Source of the DNA: Haliclystus octoradiatus
Taxonomy: Eukaryota; Cnidaria; Staurozoa; Stauromedusae; Haliclystidae
DNA: 64,000 nt
NCBI GenBank assembly: GCA_916610825.1
Contig: OU744451.1
Span: 13,999,905-14,063,904, forward strand
Direction of reading: 5' to 3'
Shown here: piece after piece, positions 24,578 through 39,500 of the stretch
Layout of the letters: the number at the start of each line of letters is the position of its first letter
Position numbering within the stretch: position 1 is the stretch's first letter
Program-made: the position numbers and the translations under genes
The notes under the pieces: model-generated
Seen by the model: only the letters and a program-made list of their open reading frames with translations
The model's database searches: none
What the model was told of the DNA's origin: nothing

Positions 24578-27500
24578 CTAAACAAACATCAAAGTCAATT
24601 ACAAAGTGCATCTGCATTTCATAAATACTGTAAGCTTAAGAAACAAAACATCAATTTCTATGGCAAAGTATACAATATAGTCAAAGCCTGCGCGCAGACC
24701 CAAATCCTTTTTTTAAGATTACTAAAGATTTTGATTTAAAAGTTTAAAAGGGTTTGGGTCTGCGTGCAGGCTAATATATATACTTTTTTGTCATTTATCC
24801 ACAAACCGGGTAAGCTTGAAGCTTTTTTCACTGGGGTGGTTGGTTAATTGATTCGTATTTTTGAAGCGTTTGTGCATTTTATGACCAGATGCTCTTCCTG
24901 ATGCCAACCAACAGTGCTTCCGATCAAGGATTGAACACACAATACCCTGCGGACCAAGGTCCAAATCCCTAATCACTACATCAGGGGCTGCACTTGTCCT
25001 ATAGGCTAGACTAAATACGATTATAAATGCTCCAGCTCGTATCCCAGTATAACGTAGAATAGATGACGTCTTTCTTCTTCCTGTCATACCATCTCCACAA
25101 TGATTGAAACAGATCATTCAATGGTATATTGCCTTGATTACAAGAAGAAGAATGATCCCTCCAATACGGCAGTGAAAATAGCTTCCTCCTAAAAGGAGAA
25201 AGAAAGCCTAGCACCACCACGTGACGAAGGAGAAGCTAGCTTTCAAATGAGACGCTCTGTTCGGATTCCAACATCTCGAATGAGATACGAAACGTTTAGC
25301 TAAAAAAGCATGTGACGATTATGTTGAATCTTCTTCATTGAAGGTGCTTACAAGGGAGACAAACAGAAACACATTTGCTGATCTTTCGGGTATGAGGATA
25401 CGTCGTCCTTGACAGCAGGATGATCTTACTTTATAATAATCACAGATAATTATAATAATCACAGTTGTTATAATCTGCGTGAATAATAGACCTGATTTTA
25501 ACGACGTTTCGTCATTATACTAATATGACATTTTCATGCAAATAAAATTTCTATCCTTTTAATTTTATTCGCTTGAAATGTCATATCAGTATTCTGACGA
25601 AACGTGGCAAAATCACGTCTAATTTATCGCTTGTCTTCTTATCAAACTTACCAAGCATAATATTTTTTTTTGTGAATAATAGTAGCTGAATATTGAGTTC
25701 TAGGACTAAAAATGGTGTGAACGTCTAATCTATACCAATATCAGTCAAACAGGAAGCTATTGCCAATCATAGTATATAGTATATTTAGTATACCAGAACT
25801 TAAAACAATGCATTTTTCTTAAATAGGATTCTACAGTTTGCTTGTTTGATCCGTTGAGAAAGAAAAAGCTGATTCAACAAATGTTTTGAAATTAATAATA
25901 GGGGCGTGTAACTAGATGAAACTTTGAAAAATCATCACTCACTACATGATGAACAGTATCTGGAACACTATCTTGCCCTTTCAAATCAATCCAAGCTGGA
26001 AACTGCATGATTCGATCCTACAATAGAAACACAACGCAATCTTTTAACTTATTAAGGTCAAGAAGTGTTCATAAAAAACAGACCAATGAACGTTCATTAA
26101 ATGTAAATGAAGGCTTTATGAGCTGTGATTAAAATATATATATATAAACTGTCCTTGAATGTTCAAGAAGTTTTTTCAAAAAATGTTCAACAGGGACATC
26201 CCCAGTGGTTAATTCCTGCTTTCCCATTATTTATAAGTGGATTCGTTTATTCCTTCTATTTATAAGTATTACTTATGATATGATGTTACCATCAATTTTT
26301 GAGAGAGCATTCCAAACAGATTATCAACCAGATATCAATTCATATAATTATGAATCCATAACAATCCAATAAGCAACAGTCACATGCAGAAGAGCCATTT
26401 GTCTGCACATAACTGTGATCCTGTTAACTGTCTACACAAAATATTTTGTATCGTGAATTGTCTTATTTACAAGTTTCTTTGTCAGCCATGTCTGACCATG
26501 ATTCGTGGCGTTCTTTGTGTAGCAAATATGTTAGGTGTAAGAGGGACGGCACATTCCTATATTACTACTACTAACTACACACAACTTGATAGAGTTTGGA
26601 TAGGTAAATAAGGCATCATTCTCCAGTTTATTCCAAAATAATTCACTTACAGCAAGCTTCTTAACATCAAAGTTGTGTAATGTTGCAGAACAAACAATCA
26701 TCTAGCAGAGGAAACAAAAAAATCAATACAAAGACACTTTTATATTTTGCCCCAAAAATGAGAATTAAAATATACTGAATCCTACTTTAAGATCTGGACA
26801 AACATGCCCAGTTATACTTTTCAGAATCCGCAGTGAAATTGCAACTTGTCCCCCTCCCCCCCCCCCCCATCAAGCACGTTACAGAATACATAACATGTTC
26901 TATATTGTTTGGTTACATTTTTTCACATACAATCCTCAGAATAAACTGTATTTACTTTTCTTAACCTAGTAACTCCTAATAGTATATAGCTGCTATAAAT
27001 GTTGGCTCCATAAATCAACCTATCAAATTGCTAGCATTCCATGTGGATTGTTTCTATTTCACTAGTATATTCTATAACAAGAAAAACACAAAACCGCATT
27101 TTAGTGTAACATACTTTGTACATTGTTCATAGGGATTTTCCTACTCAGGTTTACAAAGGGACATGGTAGTCATAGCACATTTAAGCGATCACAGAAAAGT
27201 TATTTTGTCTTCAATGCTTCATAGAAATTCTTAAAATGAGTAAAACAAAGACTACAAATTCATTTATACAAATGATTGTACATGACAAGTCTATGAATTT
27301 TGAAAATCTGAAAACCTACTGGAAACGTACTGGATAGGCTACACGATTAGGCTCATTGATCTGATAAAGATGAAGTAGCTTCCAATTTTTAAGTTGCGTT
27401 TTAGTAGTCTTTCAGTAAAATGAGAAAAATCTAGATCCAAGTGTCTTGTGATTTTCAGTATGGTTTCAGTACTTCATCCCATTCAAGTATGTTTTCAATC

Positions 27501-30500
27501 GGTTTTCAGTAGCAATTCAGTATTTCCAAAAATCATAGTGTGAGCAGCTTACACTTGAATCTATATAAAACATTTACCTGTCTTCATTACAAAAATTGAA
27601 CTACATTACTGTATATATTGCATGTGTTCATTATTACCTGTAGCCTTCTTGTGTCAGATGATAATTTGGGACATTTTGTATGAATTCTTAAAATCAGATC
27701 TAGATGATGATTGGCTAACAGCCCATCCTAACAAAATAAATAACATATTACAATCAACGTTATAAATGAAACAGTAACAAATAACCTGATTTTTCTGATA
27801 CAGACAAATTAAATTCAACCCTTATTTAAAACTGTAAAATTTATCCTGTAGCTATTAGTCATTATTGAAACTTTGTATCTGAATTTTCATATGATTTTCA
27901 CTCAAAATAAGTAACACGGTATTTGTAAAATTATATAAACATTAAAAATCTAATTGTTCGTGATTTGCTAACGAATTTCAGTGCTTATAAAGGAGAAATT
28001 TCTTCATATCATTTGGGAGATCAAAGTTTTCTAAATTATACTAGTTTTATTAATATTCTAAAATTTACAATTGAAGAAATGGTTTCTGAACAATGTTAAG
28101 AGAAAAACCCATTTGACGTCTGAGATAAAGAGAAATTGAGATGATTTACTTGAGCAATTAAGTAGCTTAGAGGGCGTGATTTGGATCCAAACATGGAGAA
28201 CGGGGTTATGAAAAAATCGCCCTCAATTAAATGAGATTGATTGTGATGTAAAATAGCTAAACAAATTGATTGGTCAAAGTTTGAAGCCAATCTGATCAGA
28301 AATGACAGAGATATCGTTGCTTTAAACTCCTCACCCTTTGGTGGGGTTTTGGGATTGGTGCTTAGTTGGTGGGAGTTACTCATTCGTTCGTTAGGCAGCT
28401 AAGCTCGTGTTAACCTGTTTCCCCCACTCGAACCAAGCACCGTCACACTGATAATCAGTGGAAAGTTACAACTACCCTGTTGAAATAAAAGTTAATCTGT
28501 AGCTACTTAAAGTAAACTTGACAAACATGACCTATTGACTTATGGTGAGGGTGGGCTGGGAAGCATTAGCATCGCGAATATTACGTGAAAGTCGAGGCAT
28601 AACTAAAGAATAATTTCAATTGATTAATTGACAATATCGATTTCGTTTGTTCGTGTCTTACTTACTAGCAGGCTAGCACATGCAAGAATGATTACGCCCT
28701 ACTATGTCACAAGACTTACCCTATGCCATGGACAAGAGATTGGCCATACAATGCCAGCTTTCGTACAAGGCAATTCCCATGCATGCATTCCCTGAGGTAT
28801 CTAACACCACGCCTCCAAGCAATGCAACAGCAAACTAGAAAAACTGTGTGGGCCGTACTGCGGACCCCAAAAGGCCTGGTGTTTAACTTCTACTAAATGA
28901 TTTGTAGTAACATTTAATACGTCTAATCTGCCACACGCTTTTTGTGTGACGTCATCAAGTCAATTTTAAAAAAGTAGTTCAGTAGAATATTGAATAATGG
29001 CGTCGCAAAAATAAAAGCGTGATAGAATTAACGTAAATAAAAATATTGATACCTTTCGTCATTTCTTATCAGATCGGCTTCAAACTTTACCAAACAATTT
29101 GTTTACTTATTTTACATCACAATTAATCATTTATTTGGAGGCGATTTCTTCATAAGAAACACCCATTGTTTGAGTGGAATAAAACAGAAATAAAGAAACA
29201 CGTTGAGATATTCAAAATTCATGGACTGTTTTCACAGGGGCTATGGTGTAACTCGTTATGGACCCCTACCTTGGGAAATACCGTATTACTTATTTGGAGT
29301 GAAAATCATGGATATTCAGTTACAAAGTTTTAAAAATGCAAGGCAAAGCTTACAGTTTTAAATGAGGGTTGAATTTCAATTATCTGAATTGGACATGGCA
29401 GGTTATTCTTTACGGTTCCATTTATAACTATTCAAAAGCAGGAAATATGCCTGTTCATCCATAGTTAATCAAATGAGGAACAAGCAGATGATACATTGTC
29501 TTACCACTTCATCGAGGACAAAGAATCGTACCTGAAATGTGCAATAACAAAAGATAAATAATATTTAAAGTCCATCATGAACTTGAAATTAAAAATAGCA
29601 ATAATTGAAGGATTGGACCAAAATCTTCAACTGTTTTATTAAAAAAATATGCTACACTATATATCTCTGTGAAAACGATTCATGAATGTTAAATGGCTCA
29701 ATTTTCATGAACTGTTCATGAATAACGGGTTATCATACACTTGTCGTGATGTATCCAGATTCACTACATGAGCCTTTAATATTACGTTGTACTTTAATTT
29801 CCTATTCTTCTTCCGCTTTTGAGCTTCTGACAAAATGTTCTCATCAAATTCCAAGGGGAATTTGTGAAAAATGTTTATAACACATGAACCAACCAATCGA
29901 ATTGCATGATTGCGTTTGATTATGACATCATATTTTAGGATAATGCATGAACAGTTCATGAACTCAACACATCTTTTTGTCGGGCACATCTTCAGTTGTA
30001 TGTTAATAGCTATCTCTAAATGCACTAATTCTAATTGCAGATATTTTATTAGGCCTACCATAAACCTAGCGTACTCACATGCATTACGATTTGATACATA
30101 TATTATGGTAAAAATACATCAGAGGAGGAATATTTGGAATAATCGTATATCTTCCTGGTATATAATTGCTAGTCTCTGCTGAGATATCGAATAGTAATCA
30201 TTACTCATGCTATTTTATGATTACACTCTTCCATTTTCTATCTTGAGATTTCTAAAAACTAACACAACTTGTAGGATATTATTCCTTGTGATCATCATCT
30301 TTTTTAGGAAAATCGTTTCTTCTTTTTGGGACATAGGTCTGCATTGAATATATATTAGGCAGAGTTCTCAATTCAGATTTAATAAATAACATAATAAACT
30401 TACATTGTGTAATTTAATATTTCCAGTTGAAATGAAATCATCTAGTTTGCCTGGTGTTGCCACAATTATATCAACCTAAATTCAAATTTACAGATAAATT

Positions 30501-33500
30501 AGATCATAAATTGAAAATAATGATTCGTCAACGATATGATGAAATCTTAATTTCATATTGGACTGTATCTATGAACTATAGAATGAGGAATTAATTGCAT
30601 GCACAATTAGAAAAATGTCTATGAACTATTTACAAATTCATCAACTACTCACAAACAATTCTAATTCTTTTCTCACAGAATTCTTGAAAAATAAATATTC
30701 CATAATAGTACAGTCATTATAAAAAATGACCTCACACAAATTGTAACAGAAGCATTTTTTATCAATTCTAGGGTCAAATTTTATGCTTAACAACATATCC
30801 AAAATGTTCCAAAATCGGAGTAGGCAAAATGCCTTAATTTCGCAATTTGATTTATGGCATTCCCAGTAGAAACATGAAAGCGAGGCTGTCCTTTTTTAGT
30901 GTAATCATGTGATTTAATTTGAGAGGAGAATATCAGGAATAGTAGCCTTGCATCATTTAGCACATATAATTTGCTTAAAATTTTTTTACTGTCACTATGT
31001 ATCAAATTACCAAAACGAGGCTATGTATGAAAATTAAACAAATCGACATAGAAAAACTAGAAAAACATATACACAGTAAGTGAAAAATGTTATTCAATAT
31101 ATTTTAACATTCCACTAGCAGTATAGATCATGTAAATACTTTATTTATCTTATTTAGAAAATACAATTAGGTAATATACATTGTTCACAATGAACAATTT
31201 TAGGCAAATGCATGGGGATAGCATAGTCGCAATTATTTTTGACGGAAATTGACCATTACGATTTGATGATAGGCCTGAAGAAAAACAGCAGAAAATGATA
31301 TCCAATAGAAATGTTGAATTAAATTAAACTAACGAACTAATACCTTTTACTTCTTGACAGGAAGTCAATTAACTTTGTATATAGACTACAGTTATCCAGT
31401 CGTTTATGTTACTAATTTAACCATGGAATGAAAATTGAACATGGAACTTCACCTAAAGGTTATGACCAAACTGTTGACTATATCCTATACACATATACAA
31501 TCAAACCTGCTATAACAGCCATCTCTATACAGCGACCACCTGTCTAAAGTGGTCACTCTTGCAATGTCTTGAAATAGTATTTTCTATTAAATCAAAGATT
31601 GATGAGCTTGGCTGTAGTTTTGGTGATTTCCTCTTTTTCAGTCCTTGGTTTCTCTGAGCAGACAAAGGAAGCTCGTATGAAGAAAATGGTCCATAGTCAA
31701 TGAACTCGTATGAATAGTCCATGAACAGTTCATGAACATTGTTATTGAATGCTCCCGAGTTTTCATTTATTATAAATTATACAATTTATAAATTAATTCA
31801 GCAGTTCATGAACTGCTTATAAATTGTTCATGAAACTTTGCCATTTAACATTTATGAACTATTTTTCCACGGAAGATTTTTATACAACAGATTTGATACA
31901 TCCACTGCAAAATGTTCAGGAGTTAAGAAGTTCAGAACAATTCATGAACTATTCAAAAACAGCTCATGAACCTTCACGGACAGTTCATAAACAATCCATG
32001 AAAACTTTGGGCCATTTAACGTTCATGAACTGTTCATGGACTGTTCATTAACTCCTGGACTGTTTTTCGCAGGGATATTATGAAGAGCTGCCAAACACAT
32101 ATTGTGAACCCTACAGTTTTACTCACTTGTATTCGAAGTTTCAAAAATATGTTAATCATTATTGATTAAAATGAATGGAGAGCTAATGGTCGGGAATTTG
32201 CAAATTTCAAAAGTGGCACAAATTATTTGCTTTATACAAGTTTCCTTTATCTGCTAAGACGAACCAAGAACTAGAAAAAGAGTAACTCACTAAAACTGCA
32301 GCCAAGCTCATCAATCTTCGATTCAATAGAAAATACTATTTCAGAACATTGCAAGAGTGACAACTTCAGACAGGCAGTCGCTGTATAGAGACGGCTGTTA
32401 TAACAGGTCCGATTGTATATGTGTATAGTATATAGTTAACATTTTGGGCATAACCTTTAGATGAAGTTCCAGTGTTTAATTTTCATTCCATGATTAAATT
32501 AGTAACATGAACGAGTGGGTAACTGTAGTCTATATACAAAGTTGCATTGATTTCCTGTCAATGATTAATGAAGGTATTAGTTCTTTAGTTTAATTTAATT
32601 TGACGTTTCTATTGGATATCTTATTCTGCTTTTTTTCTGCATGCCTATCATCAAATCGTAATAGTCAATTCCTCTCAAAAATAATTGCGACCATGAACAT
32701 TCCTAGGCATTTGCCTGAAATTGTTCGTTGTGAACAATGTATATTACCTAGTTGTATTTTCTAAATAAGATAAATTAAGTATTTACATGATCTATCTTGC
32801 TAGTGGAATGTTAAAATATAATGAATAACATTTTTCACTTACTGTATATATCTTTTTCTAGTTTTCCTATGTCGATTTGTTTAATCTTCATACATAGCCT
32901 CGTTTTGATAATTTGATACATAGTGACAGTAAAGAAATTTTAAGCACATTTTATGAGCTAAATGATGCAGGGCTATAATGTCTGATGGTATTCCTTCAAA
33001 TTAAATCACATGATTGCACTGAAACTGGACAGCCTCGCTTTCATGTTTCTACTGGAATTGCCATAAATCAAATTGCAAAATTAAGGCATTTTGCCTACTC
33101 CGATTTCGGAACATTTTGAATATGTTGTTAAGCATAAAATTTGACCCTAGAATTGATAAAAAATGCTTCTGTTGCAATTTGTGTGAGGTTAAGGCTTATA
33201 TTGGCTTAAAATAACTGCACTATAAACTCAGATATTACAAAGTAGTCATAAAGTTTATTAAATTCATTGGTAAATATAAGACTTTTCCTGAAAGGTTTGG
33301 AAAAGGTTCATGAACTGTCAACCAAAACTTGAGTTCATGAACAGTGGGTTTATGAACCTAGATTGACAAACTTTTCACAGACAGTTATAAACAGTTCATG
33401 AACTTAGTGAACTTTTTTCGCAGGGATAATATGCACAAAATCAACAGAATTATAAACAAGAATCAAAATTATGTAAAAGTAGAGTTTTAGCATTGATGCC

Positions 33501-36500
33501 AAAGCAGCAGTAGTGTTGTAGAAGTGGTGTTATATGGAAGAACCGAGCTTAATATGTTCATTAATTCAAATTAAATGCCATAACAGAGCACTTGGTATAG
33601 TTTCATACATTTCATCAATATTCTTAAAAAACATTTGGTACATGGAGCAATCTCTGATTCTCCGCACAAGAAGTCTAATGGTGTGTCAAGCTCTTATTTA
33701 TGAATGGAATTTATTGCCAATACATTTGAATCACAGAGCTGCAACTCAGACCTCAAAATCCACATTATACTGTTACAATAAACTGGGGGTTTTAAAATCA
33801 GAAATCATCTCAAAGATTGTTTCCAGCATTCCAAAGATATTTTTTTCAACAATTTGTAATTTAAAACCTTCAAAAGAAATTTATTTAACCCTTCCACAAT
33901 GCATTATCTCTCTCTATATATATATATATACATTGAGGTAGATTGAATATAACAAAATCCCTTATTCAAAAATAAAAATATGCATTATTACAATCCTGAA
34001 CACACAACTTAGAACAAAAACTATTTTCAATAGAAATGCTTGTGAACCTTTCAGATTACTGCTTCATAGCGTTTCAAACAATCGATAGGCAAAACAGAAC
34101 ATAAACAATTGCTGATAGAATTGAATATTAACATTTTTTTAAACAATCTGATCTAAAATTCAGTTTGGTTCGTACGTACACTCCATGCCTTATAGATATA
34201 TTGCTTACCCCAGAAGAAATTTCTCTGGCTACATCTCTATTGTTTTGCCCACCAATTAACAAAACTGACCTAATGACAAGTATAGAATAAACATTTATTA
34301 TATCAGACAAAGTGACATTGTTTCTAAAATAAGAAGTAAAATACATTTGCATTGAAATAGAAGATATCAAGAATAATACCTTGGTGATGGGTCAGGGACG
34401 TACTTCTTAAAAAGCTGAATTTGATCAAAAGTCTACAACAGAAGCAAAACAAAAAGTAAGACGGTGATGTGATGAATGTAAGGAGGGACATGGGGAACAC
34501 TGTGTAGCCTATATTAACAGTCATTCCAAATACAAACGAATCCTGATTGGTGGATATATACCACATGATTTCCAATTATATCAAGAAAACCCACAACATT
34601 CCGTGGTAATAGGATTATATGAGTTTTTGTTGCGATAAACAAATGTTGAGATTATATGTCGGGTAAAGTCATTACCCTCACAGTCTATACCCAATAATTT
34701 TAATGGCGATGAGCTGCAGCATATTTAATGATCTCTCAGAACAAGAAATTTACTCTGTAATTAAAGTTCAACTTAAAAATAAAATAAAAAGCAGCATCTT
34801 AGGTGTTGCGATAAACAAATGTAGATACTTACTAATTAATCATTTAAACACTTGATAAGTTTGTAAAACTAGTAAACCTGTGTGCCGGAGTGTGCCGGTA
34901 ACGCACTAACTGAAAGTGATGTCATCCCATCTTAATTTAACATCATAATCTGCTTAATAACCTGTCATTAAGCTTTTGAACCACGTTCTAACAAGCTCAA
35001 CTGTTTTACCACCATCAAGTATCATGTCATGCTTATTAACAAAGCAACGATGTTAATATAGAGAATCTGCATTCTCCAGTCTTCGACCTATTGTCATTAT
35101 CATTTATTCAGATTTGTTAAAACGTAACAGTTAAAAAGCAACTAAATGAGTAAAAAGTACCCCTGTAAAAAAAATTGCAGAGCTCATAAACTCCATGATC
35201 AATTCATGAACAGTGTATGAACAATCTAGTTTGTGGACGTTATTGGACCAATTTTCAAAAGCTGTTCATGAACTGTTCATAAAAAGTGCATAAAAATTAA
35301 ATAATTTAACATTCATGAATTAGACTCTCCATAAACTTTTCATGAACTGTTCACAACGTTCATGAACATTTCACAGATTGTTTTGCAGGGGTGTTTGAAG
35401 TCCAGTTTCATTCACAATCAACCTTCAAGTATAAAATAAAAGTGAGCACATGTATTTCCTAAAATAGTTGAAGAATTAATCTTATCAAATATTGTAACTT
35501 CAATTATTGTTTATTTAACATATTAAGGACTCAAGTAAAACACAAATCCCTGTCGTAGTATTACCTGTGTAGCAAGCTCCCGTGATGGCTGGAATAAAAA
35601 CAATCACACATAAATTATAAATCAGGATATTATATTGATTTATGTGATGTTTATCTAGAATGAGAACATGCTTGTATTTTGTCTGGATAGAACTAATTGT
35701 TGTTTACACATAATTTACAAAACAAGATCACATGATTTTCAATTACACAATGTGATTACACATTAATACACATTTATCAAAGCCACAAATGTCGTAATTT
35801 AGAAACATACAAATCTTGAAATATTAATAATGAGAAGGTCAAGAAAGACACATTATTTGGTTGTAACTCCAAGTTTCACGTTATTAAACAATCATCAGAC
35901 AACAAATACTAACTACAACTACAAACATACACATTAACACATAAATAGAACAGGAATCTGAATGCAGTTTCTATTGATATTTTATTATAATGGTTCTATT
36001 ATCTAGATGTTAGGTTATTGTTATTACATTGCTAAGTTTAACATTTGATAAGTAAAACTTATTTTCATGCCGGCATTTTGAAATCAACTCTGACCTTTTA
36101 TTTAACAATTTTCCTTTGGTGCAAATGATGTAATATTTTTCGGCAAGGCAGAGGTTACAGCATCTTTTTGATTTATTCGAGTAAGCCACAGCGGCACATA
36201 TAAGGCTCCAAAATATTTAATAGTCTGTGTTGCTGTCCTTGAGCTTCCAGATATATTTTGATAGCTGTGTTTGTGCTCACACTTTCTGTTTCGAAATGAC
36301 ATCATATGATGGCTGTAGCGTGCTTTAAACAGCTCTTCTGTCAATCCGATATAAGCCTTGCCATGTCAGTCCTCATTGGTTGTTATAAGTGCCTTATAAA
36401 GGAGGCTTTCAGCTTGGCACTTATCCTGTAGTGGGCGTGTTCCTGCCAATCTGCAATTGCATTGCTTTTTCTTGTCTGGATTGCTGTTGTCTACGTCACT

Positions 36501-39500
36501 CAGTTATCCTGTTGTGGCTCTTTAGTATTGATTCCATGTTTCTGGTGCAACTGCAGCTTACTTTTACCTTATTGTTATTGAATATTTGTTGTATTTATGT
36601 GATGCCGGGAAATCAGAGACCTCAACCCTCCCGATCTCATCGGGAGTCTCCCTATTTCGAGACTATTCTCCCGCTCTCCCGATTTCGGAAAAATCCTCCC
36701 GCTAATTCGATAGTATTTACAAGTTCTAAAATATTTTGTTCAATAGCAATAAGCTTTTCGGCTCTGAAATGACGAAAAACAGCCATGATAAACATTGTAA
36801 TAATTGTGGCTTTGACTTTAAAATTGTTAAGAGGGCTATTTCAAAATGGGCATATTTTTCCGTGGAAATGAGATTTCATGTTAACAGACTGTATGCAGAA
36901 TGTCTATTTTCCAATTTCCTTTATCAAAACATACTCTCAAGTTGTCAGGAGAGGCCTCCAGGCATATCATAATTGCGAAAAAGTTTCTGGGGGGGGGCAT
37001 GAAGCCCCAGACCCCCTAGAAGGAGGCACCGCTTCAGGGTGCCTTTACAGGAATCTCCCTATATTTTGTCAAACAAGGTTGAGGTCTCTGCAGGAAATGC
37101 TTGTTGATTAAATTTAATTATGTTTGACCTACAGTCCTACATTGGTTTGCACACTTTTACTGCCGCTTGTTGCTTGCTAGTGGTGTAGGGCGACAAATCT
37201 TGAAACATAAATTATTTATCACACTCACATACCTCAATTATGATTGCAGAAGGTGCTGATACATTGCTAAATTTCTTCGGAGGAGATGCACCTTGAAAAG
37301 AATGATAATTTAAATTGTAAATATTGTATGGGAATAGTAGGAATCCCAGGTTCTTAGATTATTGGATGTGTGATCTCAATTGCTCAAATTTCAGAAGTTT
37401 GTAATTTTTGTTAAACAAATTTAGTAGGAAGGTATAGACATTTTGACTTTGGAGAACAACACTTCGGATTTCAAAGTTTTTAGCCTAGCTAATTTACAAT
37501 ATGTGATAACATTACATTAAAAACATATAAATATTCATGTAATTTAAATTTCTATCTTTTAATTTTATTCGCTTGAAAAAGTTCATATTAGTATAATGAC
37601 GAAACGTCGCAACATCACGTCTATTCTATCGCTTGTCTTCTTATCAAATTTGTTTGGTTGACTCAAATAATAACAAGAGGGTATTTGACCCTGGAATTAA
37701 CATTTAATCTATAACTTTGTCTTCCCTATTTATTAAATATGTTATGCTGAAGATTTATCTTTCAACATTCAGAAAGGGATACGTCAGCCGAAAAAAATGT
37801 ATATTTTCTTGCTGAATTACAAAAAAGCTTGCTCTACTGTTTTCTCTACGTATGAGCCAGCAAGTAGCTATTGATCCTGGAATTAATGAGACTCATGCAT
37901 CTGCTTCGAAATATAGTAGACTGGTGAGGAACAATATTGAATTGCATGGTTAGCAGCCCACAAATAATTTAAATGAGGGACTAATAAATTTCAATCACAG
38001 TAGCCTAACAGCATATGAAAAATACAAATCTTCATTCTTACTTCCTGATGAAATTCGCTTGTCTTCTCCTTTGGCTTTGCAGAGGGGAATATAGCCGGTC
38101 TGTAAAAGAAAACAAAATGTAAATCTATGTCCAGAATAATGAAGATTACAAAGCTTTAAAGCTGAATATTACAGACATTCAATCTACACCATGTAAACCA
38201 CAGTAACATTTAATGTTAACTGGTTCCATTTCAATGGAATGTCTTTGAAAAATTTTATTGTACGAACCATTCAACGTTCACAGTCACAGATTTTTCAATT
38301 GACATGATATGTCAAGGTTCTTGAACTGGTTTCTAGAAGAAGTTAATATTAATATAAATTCCTTTGTTTAAGAAAATCATGAAAAGTTTGAGCACAATAG
38401 ACAAATTTAGCGAAGAATCGAAAGTGTGATCATTCGACATGAAGTGGGTGCTTATGTCTAAAGAATGAATGATTGAAAATTTGTGTTATCCTAGGAATTA
38501 TATGACTTCGAAGTCCAGAAATTTATGTCTGTGTATTATGTTGCCTAGCAAACATTGCTGCTGATGCATTTTATTTGTGTCATGTAACATTTCCACTGTA
38601 AGATTCGTTGGCCGATTCGACGGTTTCAAATATTTTGACAGGCAATATTTTGTTATCCTCAAAATCTTCTCATATTTCCATGCATTTATTCTCTAATTCA
38701 GCTAATTGCAGGCTCGGCCTTAGCATATATAATGTTGAATTGTTTGAGCATTATCAACTCATATGATCTACCTGCTGAATGGAATATGTTTGAAATGTAG
38801 CAAACCTACTGTAATACATTAAAAATACAGCACATGACTTACCATTGGTTTATTTTTAAAATCAGAATCGCCAAAATTAAATCTAAGTTCAGCATTCTAA
38901 AAATCAAAGATATAAAGTGATTGATAAGGCTTGAAAATAATTCATTATTTCAAAGAATTATGTCATACAATAGTCCAATAAATTCACCTTCAATGTCACA
39001 GAAGCAAAAAATGTAGCTCCGCGAAGGTTATGAGGTATTTTGAATGCTTCGCCAAAGTCATTCCCTGAAAATAATGATGAAAACTGAGTATGAACGCTCG
39101 AAATGATTGAGAATCAAAGAGTAAAAGAGATAAAGTTTTATGGACGCGTATTAAGAGTAGGGGAGAGACAGGGGAGACTTGGACCAGTTTTCACATTTTT
39201 TCTTATTCAAATTATTGCGGTGGCGCAAATGTAACACATTTTATGTCATTAAATAGCCAAAATGCTGAAATCAAAAGGGTAAAAATATCAATTACGTAAA
39301 TGTAGCGCTGAAGACCAACCATTTGAGTGAGAAGACTTAAGACACAATGGGGTTATATGGATCAGGCCAATATTCCTGAAATTTTCATTGGTGATCAGGA
39401 ACGTTTTTGCTCCATGTCTGCCCAGTTTTCCCTCTTTTTTATTAAAACTTTACTTAACATTTCACTTTAGGCCAATCTATCAAACATAACTGACTTAAGG

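Noticed and set aside
26850-26868. C-rich run as a possible i-motif or regulatory site
   Set aside because: A single homopolymer-like run in an intron with no other support; likely slippage.
33534-33941. 135-codon plus-strand open frame
   Set aside because: Located in DDX1 intron 17 on the other strand. The composition is what AT-rich DNA gives by chance, with no motif and an AT microsatellite at its end.
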